Positions 26,090 through 33,606 of a DNA stretch of 64,000 nucleotides are shown here, piece by piece. The notes below the pieces were generated by a model. The model saw nothing but the letters and a program-made list of their open reading frames with translations, was not told the DNA's origin and did no database searches. Source of the DNA: Mixta mediterraneensis (GTDB lineage: Bacteria > Pseudomonadota > Gammaproteobacteria > Enterobacterales > Enterobacteriaceae); assembly GCF_014946725.1 (NCBI RefSeq), contig NZ_JACFXY010000008.1, positions 124,001 to 188,000 on the forward strand. The letters run 5' to 3'. Position 1 is the first letter of the stretch. Every line of letters starts with the position of its first letter. A program made the translations under genes and the position numbers.

Positions 26090-27028
26090 ATGACTAAAGT
26101 GTTTAAAACGCCCTTCGCTGCGCAGGGTGACAGAACTGCTGTGCCTGTAGAAACACAGGCTGACGGCTCGGTATCTTACACTCAGGGCTACGGCTATGAC
26201 TATGAGCGCGATCAGACGACAGATCCGGCTGCGAAGGATATCGAACGTGAGAAGATGAATGCGCTTTTCCACGATGTTACCGAGGCGGTGGGAGAGATAC
26301 AAACCTTCGGTACCGCTAACTGGTCAGAGGATGGCAAACCCTATCCGATACGCTCACTGGTGTACTACGGTAAAAAATTGTGGCAATCGAAGATTGAAAA
26401 CAACAATGAAGAACCTGGTAAAGGCAGTGGATGGGTCGAATTTAAAGCGGATATCAACCCTGTCGATATGCTGTACCCTATTGGGATTGTGACGTGGTTT
26501 GCTCAGAATAAAGATCCTAACGTGCTTTTCCCCGGCACTACATGGAAATATATTGGTGAGAACCGCACGATTCGTCTGGCCAGCGCTAACGGCAGCGATG
26601 TGATGGCAACGGGCGGCTCGGACTCAGTGACGTTGGCGATAGGAAATATCCCCGCACACGGCCATACGTTTTCGGCTAATACCAGCGCCTTTGATTACGG
26701 TTCCAAACAAACTACGGGGTTTGACTACGGATGGAAGCAAACCGATGTACAAGGGGAACATACCCATATTATTACAGGTCAAAACTACGAAGGGCGTGAT
26801 ACCCAACTGTCATTTATGTCAAGACTAAATGCCGACAATCCTAGTAAAGCAACTAGTCCAGCGGGAGCGCATGCGCATAACCTATACATAGGTGCACACG
26901 ATCATTGGGTTGGTATCGGTGCTCACTCGCATTCTGTTTCAGGCACAACAGCAAGTGTTGGTTCTGGATCTGCATTCTCTGTAACTAACTCATTTATTAA
27001 ACTGATGGGCTGGTATCGTAGCGCATAA
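26090..27028 (+). CDS. Tail fibre protein with His-rich C-terminal receptor domain
   Basis: The 312-residue protein has an N-terminal attachment part (VFKTPFAAQGDRTAVPVETQADGSVSYTQGYGYDYERDQ) and a carbohydrate-binding-like NWSEDGKPYPIRSLVYYGKKLWQSKIENNNEEPG (about 78-112). A gp12-like collar segment follows (YPIGIVTWFAQNKDPNVLFPGTTWKYIGENR). The C-terminal part has repeated HxH motifs (AHGHTF, EHTHI, AHAHNL, AHDHW, AHSHS), which bind iron along receptor tips of this class. A short tandem repeat FDYGxKQT occurs near residues 199-215. No tail-fibre assembly gene follows. It should recognise lipopolysaccharide or another surface glycan. Confidence 0.85.
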   Translation: MTKVFKTPFAAQGDRTAVPVETQADGSVSYTQGYGYDYERDQTTDPAAKDIEREKMNALFHDVTEAVGEIQTFGTANWSEDGKPYPIRSLVYYGKKLWQSKIENNNEEPGKGSGWVEFKADINPVDMLYPIGIVTWFAQNKDPNVLFPGTTWKYIGENRTIRLASANGSDVMATGGSDSVTLAIGNIPAHGHTFSANTSAFDYGSKQTTGFDYGWKQTDVQGEHTHIITGQNYEGRDTQLSFMSRLNADNPSKATSPAGAHAHNLYIGAHDHWVGIGAHSHSVSGTTASVGSGSAFSVTNSFIKLMGWYRSA

Positions 27029-27076
27029 TTTTGGTGAAGAGGTGTCCATATACTTACATGGATACCTCTCAGTGTT

Positions 27077-28192
27077 TTAATTAACTTGTTTGTTTTCCCT
27101 GGTTAAAGAAAGTGACGTAATTTTCCCCATTAACAAACGTGTTTTTGCGGTTAATTTTATCTCAAGGTATTTGTGGGATAGCCAGGCAAAAAAGATCGAG
27201 GCAATTATTAAGGCAATAAATCCGATAGTGGAGTGCATTGCACCTGGATAAAATTTTTCTACTTTACCTGATATGAACCCTGCAAGAGGATTATGAATCA
27301 GATACCATGAAAAAGATATGTTGCCTAACATAATTAATGGCTTGGGTGTGAATTTTAAAATTCGTTGGCTTTGTAAGGCGAAAAGTAAAACCAAAAAGAA
27401 AAAAGCGCAAGCGGATATAATATTGTATGCTTGTAATTGACCTAACGTTATCCCTGCAACGATCAATGCTAAACATAAAGCGGAAAAATAACCAGACGTT
27501 AAAATGTTCTTATCTCGTAAGTATAGGTATACATATCCCGCCAATACACCTATCCCAAACTCTAAAATTATAGGGTTTGTCAGGAAGCGAAGCGTTACCG
27601 AGCTAAAATCATATCCGTGGGTTGATACCATAAGGGTGGATGTCAATGAGTATGCTAAGACTATGGGTAGCAAAAACCATGTGCACAGAGCCGTAATACG
27701 TGGCTTTACCAGTAAGCAGATAGAAAATGCCAGGTAAAAATAAATTTCGTAATTAAGTGTCCAGCGAATGTTATACATGCCGCTATCTGGAAGGTAAAGT
27801 GGTGCAGGTTCAGATAAATACGGATGAAAAGTTAATGCGCTTATTAAGTTTGAAACTTTTTCTGGGTAGTGGAATGTGCTCATGGCACCGCCAGTCAGAA
27901 AAGCGAAAAGCAGGAGCACATAATAAGTCGGCAGTATTCTTGTTAATCTGTTAATTATGAAGTTTATGCTTGTTTTAGCGCCATGATTTTTATCGCGGGT
28001 AACATAGACCATAATGAAGCCGCTTATTACGAAGAACAGATCAACCCCTATAGCGCCCCAACCAAATAGCTGATCTGGTATCGTTCTATCTGCGCCATCA
28101 GGCACCAGATAAAAGCGATAGTGGAACATCACTACTGACAACGCAGCTAGCCCACGTAATATTTGAATAGATTCGATTTTGTTTTTCATCAT
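27077..28192 (-). CDS. Acyltransferase 3 family O-acetylase (likely lysogenic conversion)
   Basis: The 371-residue protein has about ten hydrophobic helices and the acyltransferase-3 signature: IQILRGLAALSVVMFH at residues 8-23, GVDLFFVISGFIM near 50, and SFSWYLIHNPL near 295. This family transfers acetyl groups to surface sugars in the inner membrane, as in O-antigen modification by Shigella and Salmonella phages. The gene is AT-rich relative to the tail genes and opposes them, so it is a typical moron expressed in the lysogen. It probably alters the receptor read by the tail fibre beside it. The donor and sugar are unknown. Confidence 0.85.
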   Translation of the reverse strand: MMKNKIESIQILRGLAALSVVMFHYRFYLVPDGADRTIPDQLFGWGAIGVDLFFVISGFIMVYVTRDKNHGAKTSINFIINRLTRILPTYYVLLLFAFLTGGAMSTFHYPEKVSNLISALTFHPYLSEPAPLYLPDSGMYNIRWTLNYEIYFYLAFSICLLVKPRITALCTWFLLPIVLAYSLTSTLMVSTHGYDFSSVTLRFLTNPIILEFGIGVLAGYVYLYLRDKNILTSGYFSALCLALIVAGITLGQLQAYNIISACAFFFLVLLFALQSQRILKFTPKPLIMLGNISFSWYLIHNPLAGFISGKVEKFYPGAMHSTIGFIALIIASIFFAWLSHKYLEIKLTAKTRLLMGKITSLSLTRENKQVN

Positions 28193-28225
28193 TTACCGAT
28201 ATAGCCAATCCATATAGTTATGGGA

Positions 28226-28243
28226 AAGCCTCTTGCGAGGCTT
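28226..28243. terminator. Hairpin after hicB
   Basis: Perfect arms aagcctc and gaggctt around ttgc. On the plus strand it is followed by aacgttttt; on the minus strand it directly follows the hicB stop. It may insulate hicB and the acyltransferase gene. Confidence 0.5.
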
Positions 28244-28653
28244 AACGTTTTTCTCGTCCAATCACTTTATCAGCCGCCACGCGGGGCAGAAAGCCGGAGC
28301 GACTGCCGTACTCAGGATGCGCAGCGACAAACTGATCGATACGGCGGATGAGCAAAGAAGGTAGCGTGACGTTGATTTTTTCCGCTTTCCCCCATCAGCC
28401 GGGTAACATCCACATCAACCAGTGCCCACACCATGCCAGCATAATCGGGATCGGCCAGCCAGTTTTCCATGCTGGCCGTTTCCGGCACCGCTTCGCCATC
28501 TTCCACCAGTAATTCGATATGTGCGTCGATAGCCTCACGTACGCTCTCAATCGCATCCTGATAGCTGTCGCCGCCAGAGAAGCAGCCTGGAATATCGGGT
28601 ACGCGAACGCCGAAGGATGAATCGCCTTTATCAATAGCAACAGGGTATAACAT
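28242..28653 (-). pseudogene. hicB: hicB-like antitoxin, frameshifted, without hicA
   Basis: The first 89 codons match HicB: MLYPVAIDKGDSSFGVRVPDIPGCFSGGDSYQDAIESV and the end DPDYAGMVWALVDVDVTRLMG. Then a run of five G (28389-28393, read leftward) shifts the frame. With four G the frame continues into KAEKINVTLPSLLIRRIDQF and on to a normal end REKR at 28242, the ribbon-helix-helix part. As written, the protein ends at 28312 with 24 unrelated residues and lacks its DNA-binding tail. No hicA lies beside it. GGAGG precedes the start. It may be a real mutation of an orphan antitoxin or a base-calling error. Confidence 0.8.
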
Positions 28654-28694
28654 TTAAACCTCCAGTAGGTGGGGCTTAAAGCCCCGCCTGTTTC

Positions 28695-29408
28695 TTACGC
28701 TGGCTGGTTAAAACGTTGCGCTTCTTCTTGAGAGAACGCCACCAGATCCCAGGCAAGCTCCTTACCATACTCATAACAGCTTAACAGTTGCGCCGCCTCC
28801 AGAATAGTTTTCAGGTGGTTAACAAAGTCTGTTTTGTCTACCGGGTACGTATTCTGCTTCGCTTTATGGATACGCTTAATTTCACCTTCTTCAAAGTAAC
28901 GGTGCTGCGCGGCGACCGCTTCCTCGACGGTAGGGAAGCACCCAACATAAACGTTTTTACCGTTGTTGCTGGCCCATGCGCTGTAAGGGTTATATTTGCT
29001 CTTACGGTGGTAAACCATCTTCGGCAGGCATTCGCGGTGCGGGGCAACGACAATCGTTGGCTGTTTAACCTGACTGGCTTCGCGGTCAAGCAGATCCAGT
29101 ACCCACTTGCGGAAATCTTTTGCTACCGGAGTATTGGCAAACATAGCTATTAGATGTGCACCGCGCAGGGAGAACACTCGCACAGGTTTTTGACGTAAGC
29201 TATTGTTTATTCCGTTGAACGTCAGATTGACGTTGATTGACATACACGAGGTAAACTCATCTGCATTACGGTTATAAATTCGTGTAACGTGGTCACCGCG
29301 TGAATACCCTAAAGCGATTGCCAATGTGGCTGCGGGAAACCAAGATTTGCCTTCATGTTCGATAGCAGTGAGGGTGTGTTTCTGGAAGGTAAAAAGTTGG
29401 GTAGTCAT
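28695..29408 (-). CDS. BRO-N domain protein with AP2-like C-terminal segment (antirepressor-like)
   Basis: The 237-residue protein has an N-terminal BRO-N region (about 1-110; FTFQKHTLTAIEHEGKSWFPAATLAIALGY, later VFSLRGAHLIAMFANTPVAKDFRKWVLDLL), as in phage antirepressors and Rha/Ant proteins. Residues 137-174 (SKYNPYSAWASNNGKNVYVG, then a VEEAVAAQHRY helix) look like an AP2-type DNA-binding unit of phage homing endonucleases. The combination suggests a DNA- or repressor-binding regulator. Its leader is structured, and the ribosome site AAAGAGG can pair with an upstream segment. Oriented leftward, behind a strong promoter at 29630-29659. Confidence 0.72.
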   Translation of the reverse strand: MTTQLFTFQKHTLTAIEHEGKSWFPAATLAIALGYSRGDHVTRIYNRNADEFTSCMSINVNLTFNGINNSLRQKPVRVFSLRGAHLIAMFANTPVAKDFRKWVLDLLDREASQVKQPTIVVAPHRECLPKMVYHRKSKYNPYSAWASNNGKNVYVGCFPTVEEAVAAQHRYFEEGEIKRIHKAKQNTYPVDKTDFVNHLKTILEAAQLLSCYEYGKELAWDLVAFSQEEAQRFNQPA

Positions 29409-29426
29409 AATATGACCTCTTTGGAA

Positions 29427-29623
29427 TTTTAGTTACGTCACCCAATTAGTAGTTGGGTGCCGGGTGTCAACTAGAGCTTCCAAAGCCGCTCCGGGCATAT
29501 TCCCCTTGCGGGTCTTGTATTACGCCTCTCCACCCGACGCAGGGGCGTGATTATACCTGAATTGCAGGCATAAAAAAGCCGCAAAGCTATCGGGTGCGGT
29601 CTGACCGCTTTGGAATTTCTAGT
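29427..29623 (-). ncRNA. Structured leader, c4-like antisense candidate upstream of the BRO gene
   Basis: The leader holds three related words. TTCCAAAGCGG (29615-29605) and TTCCAAAGAGG (29426-29416, the BRO ribosome site) are direct copies. GCTTTGGAA (29486-29478) is complementary to both. The middle word can therefore pair with either the first copy or the ribosome site. A hairpin plus T6 (29613-29572) could end a short RNA early. This resembles the P1/P7 c4 antisense control of ant. No direct family match could be run. Confidence 0.45.
29572..29613 (-). terminator. Early terminator in the BRO leader
   Basis: Leftward, CCAAAGC pairs with GCTTTGcGG around an inner GCGGT/ACCGC hairpin and is followed by six T. 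It would release a transcript of only about 50 bases from the promoter at 29630-29659 unless bypassed. Confidence 0.55.
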
Positions 29624-29629
29624 GCGATC

Positions 29630-29659
29630 AGCATACGGCGTGAAAATTGGTCATGTCAA
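29630..29659 (-). promoter_or_regulatory. Strong leftward promoter for the BRO leader
   Basis: Minus-strand TTGACA (29659-29654), 18-base spacer, TATGCT (29635-29630). It lies just downstream of the integrase stop. Confidence 0.6.
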
Positions 29660-29684
29660 TACAAACTCGTAAAAAATTACAAGT

Positions 29685-30782
29685 TCAGTTTTTATTGTTT
29701 TTGTCAACTGCTGCTAGTTCAAATTTTTCATGCAGGGATTTGGGGTATAGCTCCGTATAAACCTGCCATAAAACATTTAGTGAGCGATGGCCGGTGACCT
29801 GAGCCACTTCTTCGATACTGAATCCAGCCTCGAACAGGCGGCTTGCTCCTTCGCGGCGCAGATCGTGGTAGCGCAAGTCTTCAATGCCCAGGGCGTTCCT
29901 GACACGTTGAAAACCCGCCGTTACGGAACGGGAATTGTAGGGGAAAATTAACTCGCTGGTTTTGGGCTGGCGCTGCACTATGCTCCAGGCATCGCCGAGA
30001 AGTGGTACCAGCATGTGGTTACCTGATTTTTTGCGCGGGTCTTTTCTGTCTCTGACCAGTACGGCCCTTTGTTTTTCGTCCACGTCCTCCCATCGGATTT
30101 TGCACACTTCGCCCACCCGCATACAACTGAGGATCGAAAAGTTCAGAATATCAACGAAGGGGATTTTTGCCGCGATGTGATCGCTTCTGGCATCAAGCCC
30201 TGCAATCAATCTGTCTAACTCGTTGCTTACCGGACGGCGGCTGCGGCGCTTAGATTTGCCAATCAGCCCCATCTGGAGCAGTAGCGGTCGTGCATCAGTT
30301 GCTGGGTTGGTCGTGTAGTCGATACCGTAGACGGGTTTGGCAGACGCCAGAACGGAAGAAAGATAACTCACATCGTGGTTAACAGTGGAAGGGCCAGCAC
30401 CCGCGCCATTTCGCTGGCGGCAGTGTTCGATAACGTGGCTGGTTGAGAGGTCTGTAAGAAGGATTTCGGCGATGTCGCAGTCCAGCAACATATCCAGTAC
30501 GTAACGTTTTGTGCGTCCGGCTTTGCCGCCGAGGTTGGGATCGTTGATATAGCGTTTTAGCAGATCGCCAACGACCATTTTGTTTAAGTCGTTGGCGGTC
30601 GGCACCCCATTTGTTTCCAGTTCAGCGACCCTGCCAGCACCCCACGTTTTGGCATGGGCCTGTTTGCTGAATGTTCGGTTTTCCCGGTAGATGTATTTCC
30701 CACCTTCTTTTACGCCCACGGTGCAGCGGTAGCGTAAAGTCCCATCGGCGCGTTGACGTTTTTCTATGCTATAGTAGGCCAT
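29685..30782 (-). CDS. Phage integrase, tyrosine recombinase (dusA-targeting)
   Basis: The 365-residue protein has an N-terminal arm-binding region, a core-binding domain (about 70-175) and a catalytic domain with Arg222 (CMRVGEV), His306-Arg309 (HDLRR), His332 (GHRSL) and the nucleophile Tyr342 (QVYTELYP). It integrates and excises the prophage at dusA. Its start is 90 bases from the dusA start, pointing away, which matches the known dusA integrase layout. Repeated CAGCACCCC words before its start are candidate arm sites. I see no xis gene beside it; one may lie in the missing left arm. Confidence 0.93.
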   Translation of the reverse strand: MAYYSIEKRQRADGTLRYRCTVGVKEGGKYIYRENRTFSKQAHAKTWGAGRVAELETNGVPTANDLNKMVVGDLLKRYINDPNLGGKAGRTKRYVLDMLLDCDIAEILLTDLSTSHVIEHCRQRNGAGAGPSTVNHDVSYLSSVLASAKPVYGIDYTTNPATDARPLLLQMGLIGKSKRRSRRPVSNELDRLIAGLDARSDHIAAKIPFVDILNFSILSCMRVGEVCKIRWEDVDEKQRAVLVRDRKDPRKKSGNHMLVPLLGDAWSIVQRQPKTSELIFPYNSRSVTAGFQRVRNALGIEDLRYHDLRREGASRLFEAGFSIEEVAQVTGHRSLNVLWQVYTELYPKSLHEKFELAAVDKNNKN

Positions 30783-30802
30783 GCTATTCCTTTACCTTCG
30801 TT

Positions 30803-30840
30803 CAGCACCCCAAAAATAAGGGGTGCTGCTGGGGGTGCTG
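30803..30840. repeat. Triplicated CAGCACCCC words upstream of int
   Basis: CAGCACCCC at 30803-30811 is followed by its inverse GGGGTGCTG at 30820-30828 and again at 30832-30840. They are candidate integrase arm sites or an autoregulatory site, and the first pair can also form a hairpin in the int leader. Confidence 0.5.
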
Positions 30841-30871
30841 ATAAAGAAAAAATACGACATAAAGACAAAAA

Positions 30872-31921
30872 ATGCACGAAAATAAAGAAACTCCGAACCC
30901 GCATCAGAGCAGAGAAAACAGCGGTGTAGCGCCAAAATACAGTCATTCACGCTTTTCCATTGCCCCGATGCTCGACTGGACCGATCGTCACTGTCGCTAT
31001 TTTCACCGTCAGCTTACTGGCAACGCACTGCTTTATACCGAAATGGTGACAACGGGTGCGATTATTCATGGCAAGGGTGATTACCTTGCATATAGCGAGG
31101 ACGAGCATCCGGTTGCGTTACAGCTTGGTGGCAGCGATCCCGCCGCGCTAGCGCAGTGCGCCAGACTGGCGGAGCAGCGCGGTTATGATGAAATTAACCT
31201 GAACGTAGGTTGCCCGTCAGATCGTGTACAAAACGGCCGTTTTGGCGCATGTCTGATGGCAGAGGCCGGTTTAGTTGCCGACGCCATCAAAGCAATGCGA
31301 GATGTGGTCAGCATTCCGGTCACAGTAAAAACCCGCATTGGCATTGATGAGCAGGACAGTTATGAATTTCTGACCCAGTTTGTTGGAACGGTGGCGGAGC
31401 GTGGCGGATGCGATACCTTCATCATCCATGCCCGTAAAGCCTGGCTTTCTGGGTTAAGCCCAAAAGAAAACCGCGAAATCCCTCCGCTGGATTATCCGCG
31501 CGTTTACCAGCTAAAACGCGATTTTCCGCACCTGACGCTGGCAATCAACGGCGGTGTGAAAACGCTGGAAGAGGCGAAGCAACATCTGCAATTCCTGGAC
31601 GGTGTAATGATGGGCCGTGAGGCGTATCAAAATCCAGGTATACTGGCGCGGGTTGATCGTGAGCTGTTTGGACATGACGCTCCGGTTGCCGATCCGGTTG
31701 CCGTAGTCCGTGCAATGTATCCTTATATTGAAGCTGAGCTGGCAAAAGGCACTTACCTTGGACACGTGACGCGGCATATGCTGGGCCTGTTCCAGGGAAT
31801 TCCAGGAGCACGGCAGTGGCGGCGTTATCTGAGCGAAAATGCCCATAAACCGGGGGCTGATGTTCGCGTCCTTGAGGCGGCATTAGCGCGGGTGGCTGAC
31901 AAAATTCCCCAGGAAGCCTGA
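30872..31921 (+). CDS. dusA: tRNA-dihydrouridine synthase A
   Basis: This 349-residue flavoprotein reduces uridines in the tRNA D-loop. It matches DusA throughout: [17 protein letters not shown] at 28-44, catalytic Cys114 in [42 protein letters not shown], and INGGV for FMN binding. The first 27 residues are polar and unlike the conserved body. The gene is the integration target, so its 5' end and promoter are now supplied by phage DNA. The reading frame remains intact. Confidence 0.95.
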   Translation: MHENKETPNPHQSRENSGVAPKYSHSRFSIAPMLDWTDRHCRYFHRQLTGNALLYTEMVTTGAIIHGKGDYLAYSEDEHPVALQLGGSDPAALAQCARLAEQRGYDEINLNVGCPSDRVQNGRFGACLMAEAGLVADAIKAMRDVVSIPVTVKTRIGIDEQDSYEFLTQFVGTVAERGGCDTFIIHARKAWLSGLSPKENREIPPLDYPRVYQLKRDFPHLTLAINGGVKTLEEAKQHLQFLDGVMMGREAYQNPGILARVDRELFGHDAPVADPVAVVRAMYPYIEAELAKGTYLGHVTRHMLGLFQGIPGARQWRRYLSENAHKPGADVRVLEAALARVADKIPQEA

Positions 31922-31926
31922 ACAGG

Positions 31927-31962
31927 CTGGTTATTTACACCACTAACTGGTTATTTCCACCA
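31927..31962 (+). promoter_or_regulatory. Duplicated enhancer-like sites (candidate PspF UAS)
   Basis: CTGGTTATTT plus CACCA occurs twice, 20 bp apart (from 31927 and 31947; 15 of 16 bases identical). They lie about 55-90 bp upstream of the sigma-54 promoter of pspG, a fitting distance for PspF. Confidence 0.5.
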
Positions 31963-32015
31963 AGCCACATTCCTTCTTTTTAGCCTTATTCCATATAAAT
32001 CAAAATATTAAAGAT

Positions 32016-32031
32016 TGGCATGCTTCTTGTA
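32016..32031 (+). promoter_or_regulatory. Sigma-54 promoter of pspG
   Basis: TGGCATGCTTCTTGTA fits the -24/-12 consensus TGGCAY-N5-TTGNW. It lies about 35 bases before the GTG start of pspG, a known PspF/sigma-54 target. Confidence 0.75.
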
Positions 32032-32064
32032 ATAGCTATTGTTGGCTTATTAAGGAGCATTAAT

Positions 32065-32331
32065 GTGGAAATTTTATTTGTGTTGGGGTTCTTCCTGATG
32101 CTGTTGTTCACCGGGATTTCATTACTGGGTGTGATTGCAGCCTTGATAGTCGCAACCCTGGTGATGTTTGTCGGCGGTTTATTCGCTATTGTGATTAAGT
32201 TGTTACCCTGGCTGGTGCTGGCTGTCGTGGCGGTGTGGCTATATCGCGCCTTTTTCGGTGACAATAAGGGACGCTCACGTGCCAGGCTGAGACATAATAT
32301 CAGCAAGTGGGATCGTGATGGCTGGCGCTAA
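32065..32331 (+). CDS. pspG: Phage shock protein G, envelope stress
   Basis: The 88-residue inner-membrane protein begins VEILFVLGFFLMLLFTGISLLG, has two long hydrophobic stretches and a basic Arg-rich tail, and matches PspG. It is part of the PspF-controlled response to inner-membrane damage. The GTG at 32065 is preferred over an ATG at 32020 because AAGGAG lies seven bases before it and the E. coli protein starts at the same residue. The 32020 start would also lie within the promoter. Confidence 0.9.
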   Translation: MEILFVLGFFLMLLFTGISLLGVIAALIVATLVMFVGGLFAIVIKLLPWLVLAVVAVWLYRAFFGDNKGRSRARLRHNISKWDRDGWR

Positions 32332-32488
32332 ATGCGGAGGCGATCACAGACTTAAAGATTGCTTAGACCATTTTCGCAATTAAACATATTTTTTACTTAT
32401 GTTTTCTGTCAGGATGAAACTCGTTGAGTCGAAACATATTCATCGCCGCTGTCCCTACACCAGCGCGAACTATAGAAAAAAACAAAAT

Positions 32489-32514
32489 AAAGGGCTTCCT
32501 GTGGGAAGCCCTTT
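32489..32514. terminator. Bidirectional terminator between pspG and qor
   Basis: Perfect 11-base arms aaagggcttcc/ggaagcccttt with a tgtg loop, flanked by A- and T-runs on both sides. Confidence 0.85.
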
Positions 32515-32527
32515 TCGCGTTTAACGA

Positions 32528-33511
32528 TCAGGGAATCAGTAAGCTGGAGCCTTGTGTGGCGCGGCTTTCCAGCGTTTTATGTGCCTGGCTGGCATCTTTG
32601 AGAGCGAATTTCTGCTGCTCTGGCACATCGACTTTAATCGCTTTGCTGGCTAATAGCGAAAACAGTTCAGCGCTGGCGGTTTCCAGCTCTTCGCGGTTGG
32701 TAATATAGCCAAACAGTGAGGGCCGGGTGACAAACAGCGACCCTTTCTTGTTAAGAATGCTCAGGTCGATGCCGGTCACCGGACCCGAAGCATTACCAAA
32801 ACTCACCAGTAATCCATGACGGCGTAGCGAATCCAGCGATGCTTCCCAGGTATCTTTACCTACAGAATCATAAACAACGCCTACTTTTTTGCCGTTGGTT
32901 AACGTGTTGATACGCTGAGCAATGTTCTCTTCCCGATAGTTGATGGTTGCCCACGCACCGGCATTTTTAGCCAGTTGCGCTTTTTCTGTTGAACCCACCG
33001 TGCCAATGAGATGCGCGCCTAACGCTTTTGCCCATTGGCAGGCAATCAGACCTACGCCACCTGCTGCGGCATGAAAAAGGAAAATTTCATCAGGTTTAAC
33101 CTGATAAGTCTGGCGCAACAGGTATTGCACCGTTAAGCCTTTCAAAAAACTGGCGGCACCTTGTTCGAAGCTGATTGCATCGGGCAGTAACATTAAGCGT
33201 TCTTCAGCGACATTGTGCATTTCGCTATAGGCGCCCAGCGCGGCCTGACAATACACCACGCGGTCGCCTGGCTTAAACCGCGCCACGTTTTTACCCACGC
33301 TTTTCACCACACCCGCCGCTTCGGTGCCCAGACCTGAAGGAAAATCTTTCACCGGATAAAGCCCACTGCGCACATAAGTGTCGATGTAATTGATGCCAAT
33401 GGCTCTGTTTTCGACCTGTATTTCATTGTCAGCGGGATCGGCAAGCTCAAAGTCGATCCACTGTAAAACCTCAGGGCCGCCGTGTGCATTGAACTGGATA
33501 CACTTTGCCAT
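32528..33511 (-). CDS. qor: NADPH:quinone oxidoreductase
   Basis: The 327-residue medium-chain reductase has no zinc-binding residues, carries the Rossmann motif AAAGGVGLIACQWAKALGAHLIGTVGS and matches E. coli Qor in length and sequence. It reduces quinones with NADPH. The ATG at 33511 is chosen by length and by CAGGAG upstream. The frame runs upstream to 33601, but that part overlaps the dnaB promoter. Divergent from dnaB, as in E. coli. Confidence 0.93.
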   Translation of the reverse strand: MAKCIQFNAHGGPEVLQWIDFELADPADNEIQVENRAIGINYIDTYVRSGLYPVKDFPSGLGTEAAGVVKSVGKNVARFKPGDRVVYCQAALGAYSEMHNVAEERLMLLPDAISFEQGAASFLKGLTVQYLLRQTYQVKPDEIFLFHAAAGGVGLIACQWAKALGAHLIGTVGSTEKAQLAKNAGAWATINYREENIAQRINTLTNGKKVGVVYDSVGKDTWEASLDSLRRHGLLVSFGNASGPVTGIDLSILNKKGSLFVTRPSLFGYITNREELETASAELFSLLASKAIKVDVPEQQKFALKDASQAHKTLESRATQGSSLLIP

Positions 33512-33606
33512 TCTTACTCCTGTGATTGTTTCATCATGAGGGTGAGGCGCGCGCCACAACAAGGTATACTGGCGCGTCCTTACAAAAGATCGGTATTGCA
33601 TTCACT

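Larger units (their letters stand above)
1..30960. mobile_element. Myovirus-type prophage at the 5' end of dusA (left end outside window)
   Basis: A contiguous block holds immunity, replication, antitermination, lysis, packaging, head, contractile tail, baseplate and integrase genes in a lambda-like order. A sheath of the DUF3383 type, a tube, a gp25-like wedge and a gp138-like spike show a contractile tail. The tyrosine integrase lies at the right edge, pointing away from dusA, which is the layout known for dusA-targeting integrases. The right attachment site should fall in the first coding part of dusA (roughly 30950-31010). The partner site is not in the window, because position 1 is still inside a phage early gene. 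All structural genes look intact, so the prophage could be inducible, but the left arm is not visible. Confidence 0.93.

Noticed and set aside
25100..26302. 400-codon minus-strand open frame
   Set aside because: It lies opposite the baseplate J end and DUF2612 genes, which have clear family patterns and tight overlaps. The minus-strand product has no recognisable motif and spans two real genes.
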